Positions 9,762 to 18,163 of a stretch of 64,000 nucleotides of DNA are shown piece by piece. Origin of the DNA: Acrocarpospora corrugata (GTDB taxonomy: Bacteria; Actinomycetota; Actinomycetes; Streptosporangiales; Streptosporangiaceae). The notes beneath the pieces are model-generated. The model searched no databases and was not told the origin of the DNA. It saw only the letters and a program-made list of their open reading frames with translations. The position numbers and the translations under genes are program-made. The number at the start of each line of letters is the position of its first letter. Within the stretch, counting starts at the first letter, position 1. The stretch lies in NCBI RefSeq assembly GCF_009687845.1, contig NZ_BLAD01000074.1:18200-82199 (forward strand), read 5' to 3'.

Positions 9762-10376
9762 ATGACACTACGTAGCGCAAGGTCCCTGGGGCAGCTCGCC
9801 GCCCTGACCCTCGCCGGCTGCCTGCTCACCGCGTGCGGCGGCGGCACGAGCACGAAGGTGGCCGCCGCGCCGGCCGGCGAGGTGGCGTCCCTGGTCACCG
9901 AGACCCCCGTTCAGAACGCCGACGCCACCCCGTCCAAGAAGCCCGATCCCGAGTCGAAGCGGCCCCAACTGCGCCTGGACAGCACGGCGGAGGAGGTCGC
10001 GACGTTGCGCAAGGCGTACGCGGCCTGCCTGCGCGAGCACGGGATGCCGGACGGCGGCGGCGAGTACACCGCCGCGATGCAGGCCGCCGAGGACAAGGCC
10101 AGGAAGGAGTGCGAGGACAAGCTGCCCCAGCTGCCGCCGGAGATGGACCCCGCGCGGAACCCGCACTACGCGGACGCCGTCCGGGCCCAGGTCAAATGCA
10201 TGAAGGAGCACGGCTTCGACGTCAGCATCACCCCGGCCACCGGCTCTGACCCGAACGCCATCGGCTGGACGTACAACAGCGTGCCCGGCCCCGGAGTCGA
10301 CATCGAGAAGATCCAGGACGACTGCCGGGCCGAGGGCTTCGGCGGCGGCGCGGCCCTGCAGCCGGGTCCCGCGTAG
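9762..10376 (+). CDS. Small exported lipoprotein
   Basis: 204 residues with a lipoprotein signal (hydrophobic LAALTLAGCLL, lipobox LTAC, cysteine near residue 25). The mature part is polar and contains cysteine-bearing repeats of the kind YAACLREHGMPD and VKCMKEHGFDV that are common in actinobacterial lipoproteins found next to MacB-like pumps. The cysteines probably form disulfides. The function is unknown. The shared promoter motif suggests it is co-regulated with the efflux operon by the adjacent two-component system. Confidence 0.75.
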   Translation: MTLRSARSLGQLAALTLAGCLLTACGGGTSTKVAAAPAGEVASLVTETPVQNADATPSKKPDPESKRPQLRLDSTAEEVATLRKAYAACLREHGMPDGGGEYTAAMQAAEDKARKECEDKLPQLPPEMDPARNPHYADAVRAQVKCMKEHGFDVSITPATGSDPNAIGWTYNSVPGPGVDIEKIQDDCRAEGFGGGAALQPGPA

Positions 10377-10408
10377 GCGTTTCGCATTTCTTGCGTCATC
10401 ATCCGGAC

Positions 10409-11119
10409 ATGGGGACGTGGAACGCGGTCGCCGTGGTCCTGGCGGGGGCGCTGGTGGTGTCACTGGCGGCGCAGACCGGTTCGCGGGAACGCGCCGCCAG
10501 CCCGCTGGACAACCCCGACGGGACCAGGCGGGGTCTGGTGCCGGTCACGTCGGCGGCGGACCGGGCCGCGGCCGTCGGCCTGATCAAGGGGCTGCGGGTG
10601 GCGGGGATGGGGCCCAAGAACGGCTACCGGCGGGAACGGTTCGGCGAGAACTGGGCTGACGCGGCGTCCGCCGTGCCCTATTCGCGCAACGGGTGCGACA
10701 CCCGCAACGATCTCCTCGCCCGGGACGGCGACGACGTGCGCTACCGGGCGGGGTCCCGTTGTGTGGTGGTGGAGATGACGCTGGAGGATCCGTACACGGG
10801 CCGGACGATCCGGTGGCGCAAGGCCGACGCCGACCGGATCCAGGTCGACCACGTCGTCCCGCTCTCCTACGAGTGGCGGATGGGCGCGTCCCGCTGGTCG
10901 CGCGCCAAACGCCTCCGGATCGCCAACGACCCGCTCAACCTGCTGCCCGTGTACGGCCCCGTCAACGAGGCCAAAGGCGGCTCAGGGCCGGCCGCCTGGC
11001 TCCCTCCGTCCCGTCGGATCCGCTGCGCCTACGTCGTACGCTTCGCCCAGGTCGCCCTGAAATACGACCTTCCGGTCACCCGGGCCGACAAATCTCACAT
11101 GCTCGCCCAGTGCCGTTAG
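10409..11119 (+). CDS. Secreted HNH endonuclease-like protein (GmrSD C-terminal/DUF1524 type)
   Basis: 236 residues from ATG 10409; an in-frame TTG at 10391 is possible, but the 10409 start gives a clean membrane/signal segment (VAVVLAGALVVSLAAQTG). The mature domain carries the HNH-type pattern IQVDHVVPLSYEW followed by NDPLNLLPVYGPVNEAKG, as in the DUF1524 domain of GmrD-like nucleases and in many secreted actinobacterial homologues. Nuclease activity outside the cell is plausible but unproven. Its stop overlaps the stop of the convergent prenyl synthase by 4 bases. Confidence 0.8.
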   Translation: MGTWNAVAVVLAGALVVSLAAQTGSRERAASPLDNPDGTRRGLVPVTSAADRAAAVGLIKGLRVAGMGPKNGYRRERFGENWADAASAVPYSRNGCDTRNDLLARDGDDVRYRAGSRCVVVEMTLEDPYTGRTIRWRKADADRIQVDHVVPLSYEWRMGASRWSRAKRLRIANDPLNLLPVYGPVNEAKGGSGPAAWLPPSRRIRCAYVVRFAQVALKYDLPVTRADKSHMLAQCR

Positions 11120-12165
11120 ACCGTGCGGCGGGTCATCGATCGGGCCAGCGCGCGGAGCTCCCCGGCCGGGCGGGGCGCGAGCCCGGCCGCGTCCAGGTGG
11201 GCGAGCCCCTCCGCGAGCAGGTCGTCGGCGGTGGCCCGGCTCCAGGCCCGGCCCCCGGCGTTCTCGATGAGATCGGCGGCGTGGGTGAGTTCGTCGTGGG
11301 AGAGCAGGGCGTCCCCCCGGTAGACGGCCGCCAGCTCGCGCCCGGCCGCCGTCCCCGAGGTGAGCGCCGCCACCACCGGAAGGGACTTCTTGCGATTGGC
11401 CAGATCCGAATAGACGGGTTTGCCGGTGACCGCAGGATCGCCCCAGATGCCGAGCAGATCGTCGGCCAGCTGGAACGCCAGCCCCACCCGATCGCCGAAC
11501 GCCCGCAGATGTTCGACCTGGACTGCCGTGCCGTCGCCGAACAGGCCGCCAAGCGCGCACGCGCAGGCGATCAGCGCGCCCGTCTTGCCGCTCGCCATGC
11601 GCAGGCACTCGGCCAGCTCCACCTCCGCCCGGCCCTCGAACTCGACGTCGGAGCTCTGCCCGTTCAGCAGCTCCTGCACGGTCGCGCTGAGCGTCGAGAT
11701 CCCCGCGCGGGCGAACGGGTGCCCGCTGGCCGCCAAGACGTCGAACGCCAGCGCGAGCACCGAGTCCCCCGCCAGGATGGCCTGGCTCACCCCGAACGCG
11801 CGCCACGCCGTGGGCCGGTGCCGCCGGGTGTCGTCCCCGTCCATCACGTCGTCGTGCAGCAGCGAGAAGTTGTGCACCAGCTCGACCGCGACCGCGACCG
11901 GCACCGCGGCCCCGGCCTCCCCGCCGACCGCCTCGGCCGCCAGCAGGGACAGCGTCGGCCGCATCGCCTTGCCGCTGTCGGCCTGCGCCGGGGCGCCGTG
12001 CGCGTCCCACCAGCCCAGGTGGTAGCCGGTGATGTGGCGCATCGGCGCCGGCAGCCGGTCCACGGCCGGGCCCAGGGCCGGGCGCAGCAGCGCCCGTCCC
12101 CAGTCCAGCACCGAGCCCGCCGGGCGTAGCTCCACCGACTCGATTGACTCGCCGGTCGTGGTCAT
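11116..12165 (-). CDS. Polyprenyl diphosphate synthase, likely encapsulin cargo
   Basis: 349 residues. Trans-isoprenyl diphosphate synthase fold with the first Asp-rich motif in LLHDDVMDGDD, GKAMRP near the N-terminal third and the second motif in FQLADDLLGIWGD. It condenses isopentenyl with allylic diphosphates. The first motif has no two-residue insertion, and a Phe sits five residues before it, a pattern associated with GGPP-type rather than bacterial FPP-type enzymes; chain length stays inference. The first ~25 residues are polar and probably disordered, followed by VLDWGRALLRPALG. In family 2B encapsulin systems cargo enzymes are targeted through unstructured N-termini, and polyprenyl synthases are a recognised cargo class. 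Its ATG overlaps the shell-gene stop by one base (TGATG), implying translational coupling. Confidence 0.9.
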   Translation of the reverse strand: MTTTGESIESVELRPAGSVLDWGRALLRPALGPAVDRLPAPMRHITGYHLGWWDAHGAPAQADSGKAMRPTLSLLAAEAVGGEAGAAVPVAVAVELVHNFSLLHDDVMDGDDTRRHRPTAWRAFGVSQAILAGDSVLALAFDVLAASGHPFARAGISTLSATVQELLNGQSSDVEFEGRAEVELAECLRMASGKTGALIACACALGGLFGDGTAVQVEHLRAFGDRVGLAFQLADDLLGIWGDPAVTGKPVYSDLANRKKSLPVVAALTSGTAAGRELAAVYRGDALLSHDELTHAADLIENAGGRAWSRATADDLLAEGLAHLDAAGLAPRPAGELRALARSMTRRTV

Positions 12166-13538
12166 CAGTGGCCGAGCTCCACGTTCTCCAGCAGCCCCAG
12201 CGCGTCCGGCACCAGCACGGCCGCCGAATAGTAGGCGCTGACCAGGTAGGAGATGACCGCCTGCTCGTTGATCCCCATGAACCGCACGTTCAGGCCGGGC
12301 TCGACCTCGTCCGGCAGGCCGGTCTGGTGCAGCCCGACCACGCCCTGGTCCTCCTGGCCGGTCCGCAGCGCCAGGATCGAGGTGGTCCGGGAGTCGCTGA
12401 TCGGGATCTTGTTGCAGGTCAGGATCGGCACCCCGCGCCAGGCGGGGACATGGCTCCCGTTCATGTCCACGACCTGCGGATACAGCCCGCGCTTGGAGCA
12501 TTCGCGGCCGAACGCGGCGATCGCGTGCGGGTGCGCCAGGAAGAACTGGGTCTTCCTGCGGCGGCTGAGCAGCTCGTCGAGGTCGTCGGGCGTGGGCGGC
12601 CCGGTCCTGGTGTGGATGCGCTGCTTCAGGTCGGCGTTGTGCAGCAGCCCGAACTCGCGGTTGTTGACCAGCTCGTGTTCCTGCCGCTCGCGCAGCGCCT
12701 CGATGGTGAGGCGCAACTGCTGCTGCGTCTGGTTCATCGGGTCGTTGTAGAGGTCGGCCACCCGGGTGTGCACCCGGAGCACGGTCTGGGCGACGCTCAG
12801 CTCGTACTCCCGCGGCGAGCCCTCGTAGTCGACGAAGGTGCCCGGCAGGGCCGCCTCGCCGTGGTGGCCGGCGGCGACCGCGATGGCGGCCTGGCCGTGG
12901 TTGTCCTGCGGGCGGTCGGCCGCCGACAGGTAGCCGTCCACCTGGGCGCGCAGCGTGTCGGACTGGGACAGCAGCTCCTCGAACGCCCGCCGGGGCAGGG
13001 TGAGCACGGTTCCCGCCGTGGTCGCCTTGACGGTGAACCCCCACACGCCAGGCCCCAGCAGTGACTGGTCGCCGAAGTGGTCGCCGTCCGCCAGGTTCCC
13101 CAGCACGGCCTCGTCCCCGTACGGCCCGACTCCTAAACGGTCGAGCTTCCCGTGCGCCACCAGGACCACGTCGTCGGCCGCGTCTCCGGAGGCCACGATG
13201 ATGTCGCCCGGCTCGAAGTCCCGCTGGGCGAACCGGCCGGCCAGCGCCTCCAGCGTGTCCATGTCGTCGTAGCCGCGCAGCAGCGGCAGCTCGCACAGCT
13301 CCTGCGGGACCACCCGGATGGAGGCCCCCACGTTGGTGAAGGTCACCCGCCCGTCGCCGACGGTGTAGGTGAGCCGCCGGTTGACCCGGTAGGCGCCGCC
13401 CGACACCTCCACCCACGGCAGCACCTTCAGCAGCCACCGCGACGAGATGCCCTGCATCTGCGGCACGGTCTTGGTGGTGGTGGCGAGCTTCCGCGCGGCG
13501 GCGGTGCCCAGGCTCAGCTGATCGTTCTGAACGGTCAC
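12165..13538 (-). CDS. Family 2B encapsulin shell protein, copy 1
   Basis: 457 residues from GTG 13538, chosen because AGGAG lies 8 bases upstream and the N-terminus then matches the second copy. HK97-type shell protein with an inserted cyclic-nucleotide-binding-like domain (about 80-210, [32 protein letters not shown]). The shell core begins again near 215 ([18 protein letters not shown]) and includes [19 protein letters not shown] and the C-terminus ending NVELGH. These proteins assemble icosahedral nanocompartments (older name EshA-like). Roughly three quarters of residues match copy 2 by eye, with the inserted domain most divergent. The canonical FGE...R phosphate-binding residues of cAMP domains are not kept. 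It is followed directly by the prenyl synthase cargo gene. Confidence 0.92.
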   Translation of the reverse strand: MTVQNDQLSLGTAAARKLATTTKTVPQMQGISSRWLLKVLPWVEVSGGAYRVNRRLTYTVGDGRVTFTNVGASIRVVPQELCELPLLRGYDDMDTLEALAGRFAQRDFEPGDIIVASGDAADDVVLVAHGKLDRLGVGPYGDEAVLGNLADGDHFGDQSLLGPGVWGFTVKATTAGTVLTLPRRAFEELLSQSDTLRAQVDGYLSAADRPQDNHGQAAIAVAAGHHGEAALPGTFVDYEGSPREYELSVAQTVLRVHTRVADLYNDPMNQTQQQLRLTIEALRERQEHELVNNREFGLLHNADLKQRIHTRTGPPTPDDLDELLSRRRKTQFFLAHPHAIAAFGRECSKRGLYPQVVDMNGSHVPAWRGVPILTCNKIPISDSRTTSILALRTGQEDQGVVGLHQTGLPDEVEPGLNVRFMGINEQAVISYLVSAYYSAAVLVPDALGLLENVELGH

Positions 13539-13668
13539 AGTCCACTCCTCAGGTCGCGTAGGGAAGCGGCCCGGGCTGGCCCGGGCCGCGACAACCCATC
13601 CCGGGGCGAACACGCCCAGGGTTCTGCTTTCAGCGGCCGATGATTCTCAGTGATCGAAACTCAGTGGT
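13539..13668. other. Spacer between the two encapsulin genes
   Basis: 130 bases. It holds the AGGAG ribosome site of copy 1 and two direct repeats, CTCAGTGATC (13646-13655) and CTCAGTGGTC (13660-13669, overlapping the copy 2 stop), 14 bases apart. I see no strong terminator, so copy 2, copy 1 and the cargo gene may be one transcript. Confidence 0.45.
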
Positions 13669-15045
13669 CTAGTGCCCGAGCTCGACGCTCTCCAGGATGC
13701 CGAGCGCGTCCGGGGTCAGCACCGCCACCGAGTAGTAGGCGCTGACCAGGTACGAGATGATCGCCTGCTCGCTGATCCCCATGAACCGGACCGACAGGCT
13801 GGGCTGGTACTCGTCCGGGATGCCGACCTGGTGCAGGCCGACCACGCCCTGCTGCTCCTCGCCCACCCGCAGCGCCATCATGGAGGTGGTCCGGGTGGTG
13901 GTGACCGGGATCTTGTTGCACGGCAGCATCGGCACCCCGCGCCAGGCGGGCACCTTCTGCCCGCCGAAGTCGGCGCTGCTCGGGTAGACGCCGCGCTTGC
14001 TGCACTCCCGGCCGAAGGCGGCGATGGCCTGCGGGTGGGCCAGGATGAAGGAGGGCTCCTTCCAGACGGTGGCCAGCAGTTCGTCCAGGTCGTCCGGAGT
14101 CGGCGGCCCGGTCCGGGTGTGGATGCGCTGCTTCAGGTCGGCGTTGTGCAGCAGCCCGAAATCGGTGTTGTTCACCATCTCGTGCTCCTGGCGTTCGCGC
14201 AGGGCCTCGATGGTGAGCCGGAGCTGCTGGTCGGTCTGGTTCATCGGGTCGTTGTAGAGGTCGGACACCCGGCTGTGCACCCGGAGCACGGTCTGGGCGA
14301 CGCTCAGCTCGTATTCCCGGGGCGAGACCTCGTAGTCGACGAAGGTGCCAGGGAGGGCGGCCTCGCCGTGGTGGCCGGCCGACAGGTGGATGGCGGCCTC
14401 ACCGTACTCGTCCTGCGCGCCGGACGGCCCCGCCCGGAACGCGGCGAGATGCGCCCGCAGGCTGTCGGAGGAGGCCGCCAGCTCGTCGAACGCCTGCCGG
14501 GACAGTGTCAGCACGGTCCCCGACGTGACCGCCCGGACCGTGCAGTCCCAGCTGCCCCCCTCCACCAGCGCCCGGTCCCCGAAATGGTCCCCGTCGGCCA
14601 GCAGCCCGAGCACGGCCTCATCCCCGTAAGGCCCGTGGCCGAGGCGGTTGAGCTTGCCGTGCGCGACCAGCACGACCTGGTCGGCGTCCTCCCCCTCCGT
14701 CGCGATGACGTCGCCCGGCTGGAAATCCCGCTGGAGGAACCGCCCCGCCATGGCCTCCAGCGTCTCCAGGTCCTCGTAGCCCCGCAGCAGCGGAAGCTCG
14801 CCCAGTTCGGGCGGGATGACCCGGATCCGAGTTCCGGTGACGCTGAAGCTCACCCGCCCGTCGCCGACCGCGTAACTGAGCCTCCTGTTCACCCGATACG
14901 CCCCGCCCGAGACCTGCACCCACGGCAGCAGTTTGAGCAGCCACCGGGAGGTGATGCCCTGCATCTGCGGCGTGGTCTTGGTGGTCGTCGCGAGTTTCCG
15001 CGCCGCAGCTGTGCCGAGGCTCAACTGGTCGTTCTCAACCGTCAC
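13669..15045 (-). CDS. Family 2B encapsulin shell protein, copy 2
   Basis: 458 residues from GTG 15045. Same architecture as copy 1: N-terminal shell segment ([26 protein letters not shown]), inserted cNMP-binding-like domain (about 80-210, [35 protein letters not shown]), then the HK97 core with [16 protein letters not shown] and the C-terminal SVELGH. The first ~45 residues and the segment around 225-310 are nearly identical to copy 1, while the inserted domain and the 340-390 surface region differ. That is what one expects of two subunits keeping a common lattice. It is the promoter-proximal gene of the locus, and the upstream region is AT-rich and palindromic. Confidence 0.92.
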   Translation of the reverse strand: MTVENDQLSLGTAAARKLATTTKTTPQMQGITSRWLLKLLPWVQVSGGAYRVNRRLSYAVGDGRVSFSVTGTRIRVIPPELGELPLLRGYEDLETLEAMAGRFLQRDFQPGDVIATEGEDADQVVLVAHGKLNRLGHGPYGDEAVLGLLADGDHFGDRALVEGGSWDCTVRAVTSGTVLTLSRQAFDELAASSDSLRAHLAAFRAGPSGAQDEYGEAAIHLSAGHHGEAALPGTFVDYEVSPREYELSVAQTVLRVHSRVSDLYNDPMNQTDQQLRLTIEALRERQEHEMVNNTDFGLLHNADLKQRIHTRTGPPTPDDLDELLATVWKEPSFILAHPQAIAAFGRECSKRGVYPSSADFGGQKVPAWRGVPMLPCNKIPVTTTRTTSMMALRVGEEQQGVVGLHQVGIPDEYQPSLSVRFMGISEQAIISYLVSAYYSVAVLTPDALGILESVELGH

Positions 15046-15327
15046 TACCCACCCCTGTCCGACGATCGACGAAACAGAACCGGAGCACGATTATTTGCAG
15101 AACTTTAACCGACTTTGGAGCGCCCATTACGTCTCCGGTCGGCTCAATAATGGTCCGCGCCCATTCCCGGTGTCAAATTCGAGTTCTCATTCGAATACGC
15201 AGACTGCATTTCTAGCGAAATAAAACGAGATTGCTAGACATGTCGCAATTGCCGGATGATATGGCCATATCGGAAACCAGCTGATTACGGCTGTCCGCGA
15301 TTCCCGGCGGGCCGCCCACCTGCGGGT
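15046..15327 (-). promoter_or_regulatory. AT-rich promoter region of the encapsulin operon
   Basis: The least GC-rich stretch nearby, with no gene. Three symmetric elements are visible: ATTCGA-8-TCGAAT (15177-15196), TCTAGC-16-GCTAGA (15211-15238) and the perfect 14-bp palindrome GATATGGCCATATC (15258-15271). Any of them could be an operator; none matches a regulator consensus I know. Confidence 0.5.
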
Positions 15328-15865
15328 TCAGGCCGGGCCCGCACCGTCGCCGAAGTGCGCCAGGACCATCTCGACCAGCGCGGTGACGTCGGCGTCGGCC
15401 ATCGGCCCGCCGGTCATGCCCATCCGGTGGAGCAGAGTTCCGACGACGACGTCAATGTAGAAAAGGACCCGGTTCTCCGGTTCGCCGAGCGCGTCCTGGA
15501 GCGCGAGCCGGTACGGATCCTGAAACCGCGTGGCCAGGATCTCGCGCAGGGCCGGATCGCTGACGGCGTCACTGAACACGCCCGCGAACGCGTCGCCCAC
15601 CCCGGGCTCGCCGATCTTCGCCGCGGCCCAGCGGATGCCCGAGGACATGAGCTCGGCCCGGCTGCCGCCCGCCAGCGGCACCGGGCCGAACGCGTCCAGG
15701 AGGAAGTCCACGATCAGCGCGCCCTTCGACGGCCAGCGCCGGTAGATCGTCGTCTTCGCGACGCCGGCCGCGGCCGCGATGCGTTCGACGGTGGCGCGCG
15801 TACCCGAGTTCGCAGACCGTGCTCAGCGTCGCGGCGAAGACCACCGCGTTGAGATTTCCGGATCG
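15328..15865 (-). pseudogene. TetR-family regulator, 5'-truncated and frameshifted
   Basis: The C-terminal 127 residues (15328-15711) plus the in-frame helix-turn-helix upstream (TVERIAAAAGVAKTTIYRRW) are a clear TetR regulator. That frame has no start codon and is closed upstream by a stop. The missing N-terminal part (FAATLSTVCELGYAR) is in the next frame, so one base has been lost near 15797-15803 in a GCGC run. Homology stops near 15865, inside a 24-bp palindrome. The gene should be non-functional unless the shift is a sequencing error. Confidence 0.75.
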
Positions 15866-16784
15866 CGGCGCCGCGATCCGGTGGCGGGAGGTGGCGCTGC
15901 CCGGCCGCCTGCTCCGGGTCCGGGTGTACCGGCCGTCACCCGGGGGCGCGGTCCTGCCGCTCGTGCTCCATGTGCACGGAGGCGGTTTCGTGGGTACGGC
16001 GGTGCAGAGCGACTGGGTGAACAGCCACCTCGCCGCGCGGCTGCCCGCGGTCGTCGTCTCGGTCGAGCACCGCCTCCTCGGCCCGGAGACTCCGCTGTCG
16101 GCCGTCGACGACGGCTGGGACGTGCTCCGGCACATGCTGCGGCACGCCGCGCAGTGGGGAATCGACCTGGCGCGGACCGTCGTCTTCGGCGAGAGCGCCG
16201 GCTCGATGGTCACCGCCCTGGCCGCGATCCGGGCCAGGGCGTCCGGCCCGCCCCTGCGGGCGCAGGTGCTGGTCAACCCCGCCGTCGACCTGACCGCGAC
16301 GATGTTCGACCACGCCTCGTTCACCCGGCACGCCCACAGCCCGACCCTCACCCTGCCGTAGCTGCGGCTGTTCCACCGGTTCGCCGTCCCGCCGGGAACC
16401 GACCCTCGTACGGTGCCGCCCCTGTACGCCGACGACCTGAGCGGGCTGGCCCACGCGCTCGTGGTGCTGCCGACCCTCGACCCGGTGGCCGATCACGGCC
16501 GCCGATACGCCGAACGACTGCGGGCGGCCGGGACGCCCGCACGGCTCACCGAATACCCCGGAGCGACGCACACGTTCCTCAGCATGCCCGGCCTGGTGCC
16601 ACAGGCGAAGGCCGCGCGGGCGGAGATCGCCCGTTCCTCCGAGACCACCTCACCGGGTGACGAGGACAGGCCGTCCGGCGCGCCGATCGCGTCGTCTTCC
16701 TGGACGGCGGCCGGATCGTGGAGGAGGGCACCCACGACGAGCTGCTGCGCCGCGGCGGACGCTACGCCGGTTTCGTCGAAATGA
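15819..16784 (+). pseudogene. Alpha/beta-hydrolase (HSL-type esterase) with in-frame amber stop
   Basis: The open frame from GTG 15819 gives HVHGGGFVG (oxyanion hole) and VVFGESAGS (nucleophile) and ends at TAG 16359-16361. The same frame continues beyond the stop with the rest of the family: a region around DPVADHGRRYAERL (acid residue) and EYPGATHTFLSMPG (catalytic His). A single C-to-T change of a CAG codon would explain the stop. The N-terminus lacks a normal start region and overlaps the TetR remnant. From about 16640 the frame runs into ABC-transporter DNA in another frame. Hormone-sensitive-lipase-like esterase originally; now almost certainly inactive. Confidence 0.8.
15858..15881. 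repeat. 24-bp perfect palindrome at the TetR/esterase junction
   Basis: CCGGATCGCGGC followed directly by its exact reverse complement. It lies where homology to both the TetR and esterase genes stops. It may be the former operator or a rearrangement scar. Confidence 0.7.
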
Positions 16785-16807
16785 GTTCGGCTGACACGGG
16801 CTGGTGA
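16661..16807 (+). pseudogene. C-terminal remnant of an ABC exporter (fused ATPase/permease)
   Basis: Frame opening after TGA 16658-16660 encodes [19 protein letters not shown], then [17 protein letters not shown] and a stop at 16805-16807. This is the extreme C-terminus of an ABC-type exporter ATPase just beyond the H-loop. Walker A, signature and Walker B are absent, so only about 45 codons survive. It joins the end of the esterase remnant. Confidence 0.8.
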
Positions 16808-17006
16808 AGCGTACTGACACGGTAAGTAAGGTTCCCGCAAGGGTTGCTGCAAGGTGCGGCGCGGACGCTCACGGCAGGAGGCGGTTCGGGGGGATCGCCA
16901 TTTCGGAAGGCCGGAGCGAGGGGGCTGCAGAGCCAGCATGCCGAGTAAGGATTGGCGCCGGGTCCCGGTGGGGCTCGATGCCGGCAAATGGGTGACACGA
17001 GGGAAT
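16808..17006. other. Intergenic region upstream of the glycerophosphotransferase-like gene
   Basis: 200 bases with no convincing gene. The downstream frame is open through it (ATG 16854 and 16938), but codon third positions are not GC-biased here. Probably the promoter of the three-gene module. Confidence 0.45.
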
Positions 17007-18161
17007 TTGAAGACCGTGCTGGTGATAGTCCACACGGTCACGACGGGGCAGCGCCTGCTGGAGGCGATCCGGCTGCTGGATTCCGATCTGCGGGTCCAGA
17101 CGCTGTTCACGGTCGCGGAGGACGCCTTCAACAACGGGGTGGAGGAGTTCGTGCAGGGTCTCGGTGGCTTGCTGCTGCCCTGGCGGCAGGCGGTGACCGA
17201 GCGTTTCGACCTGGCCATCGCGGCCAGTTTCGGCTCGATCCACGAGATCCACGCGCCGCTGATCGTGATGGCGCACGGGGCCAGTTTCAACAAGCTGGTG
17301 CCGCGCCCGCCGGGCCGGCGGGTGGCGGGCGCCCGGGGGACGTACGGGCTGGACGCGCAGCGGCTGCTCCGGGACGGCAGCGTCATCCCGGACGCGATCG
17401 TCCTGCCCCACCAGACCGACCTGGGCAGGCTGGCGATCGAATGCCCGCAGGCGGTGCCGTCCGCGGAGGTGATCGGCGATCCGATCTACGACCGGCTCGC
17501 GGTCAGCCGCGACGACCGGGCCCTGTACCGGCGGGCGCTCGACGTCTGGCCCAGGCAGAAACTGATCGCGGTCAGCTCCACCTGGGGCACCGAGTCGCTG
17601 TTCGGCCGGGGCGACCTGGTGAACCGCCTGGTCCGCGAGCTGCCCGCCAGCGAGTACAAGGTCGTCGCGCTGCTGCACCCCAATGTCTGGTACATGCACG
17701 GCTCCTGGCAGGTCCGGGCCTGGCTGGCCGACAGCGTGCGGCGGGGACTGCAGATCGTGCCGCCCAACGACGACTGGCTCGGCGTGCTCGTCGCCGCCGA
17801 CTGGGTGGTCGGCGACCACGGCTCCGCCACGCTGTACGGCGCGTCCATCGGCATCCCCATCCTGCTGGCCCGCTTCCCCGCCGACGACGTGGCGCCGAGC
17901 TCGCCGCAGGGCGAACTGGCCGCCATCGCCCCCCGGATCAACCGCTACCAGCGGCTCGCCACCCAGCTCAACCGGGCCGCCAGCACGCTCAAGCCCGAGC
18001 ACTACCAGCGCGTCGAGGAGCGGATCACCTCGGCGCCCGGCCATTTCCACCGCAACATGCGGCGCCTGATGTACCGGCTGATGAATCTGCGCCAGCCCGC
18101 GTCCATCCCGGTCGCCGCCCCGGCCCCGATGCCGTTCCTCAACCCGTACCACGGAGGCTGA
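17007..18161 (+). CDS. CDP-glycerol glycerophosphotransferase-like protein
   Basis: 384 residues if translation begins at TTG 17007 (LKTVLVIVHTVT, preceded by GAGGG). ATG 16938 and ATG 16854 are in-frame alternatives, but the extra codons look non-coding. GT-B-type fold: an N-terminal Rossmann half with AIAASFGSIHEIHAPLIVMAHGAS, and a C-terminal half with KLIAVSSTWGTESLFG, VVALLHPNVWYMHG and the nucleotide-site-like VVGDHGSATLYGASIGIPIL. It resembles the CDP-glycerol:glycerophosphotransferase family that builds teichoic-acid-like chains. The substrate is uncertain. It begins a three-gene operon with an unknown protein and a PfkB kinase. Confidence 0.7.
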   Translation: MKTVLVIVHTVTTGQRLLEAIRLLDSDLRVQTLFTVAEDAFNNGVEEFVQGLGGLLLPWRQAVTERFDLAIAASFGSIHEIHAPLIVMAHGASFNKLVPRPPGRRVAGARGTYGLDAQRLLRDGSVIPDAIVLPHQTDLGRLAIECPQAVPSAEVIGDPIYDRLAVSRDDRALYRRALDVWPRQKLIAVSSTWGTESLFGRGDLVNRLVRELPASEYKVVALLHPNVWYMHGSWQVRAWLADSVRRGLQIVPPNDDWLGVLVAADWVVGDHGSATLYGASIGIPILLARFPADDVAPSSPQGELAAIAPRINRYQRLATQLNRAASTLKPEHYQRVEERITSAPGHFHRNMRRLMYRLMNLRQPASIPVAAPAPMPFLNPYHGG

Positions 18162-18163
18162 TC

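Noticed and set aside
11116..13545. 809-residue encapsulin-prenyl synthase fusion suggested by one open frame
   Set aside because: The upstream part is an alternative frame of the shell gene with no homology. The shell has its own stop, and TGATG coupling explains the arrangement.
12165..15045. Crp-type transcription factors because of the cNMP-binding domain
   Set aside because: No helix-turn-helix follows; flanking sequence is the HK97-type encapsulin shell fold in both copies.
16359..16361. Recoded or readthrough TAG in the esterase
   Set aside because: Neighbouring genes are also broken and no stimulator or pyrrolysine/suppressor context is visible; simple decay is the better explanation.
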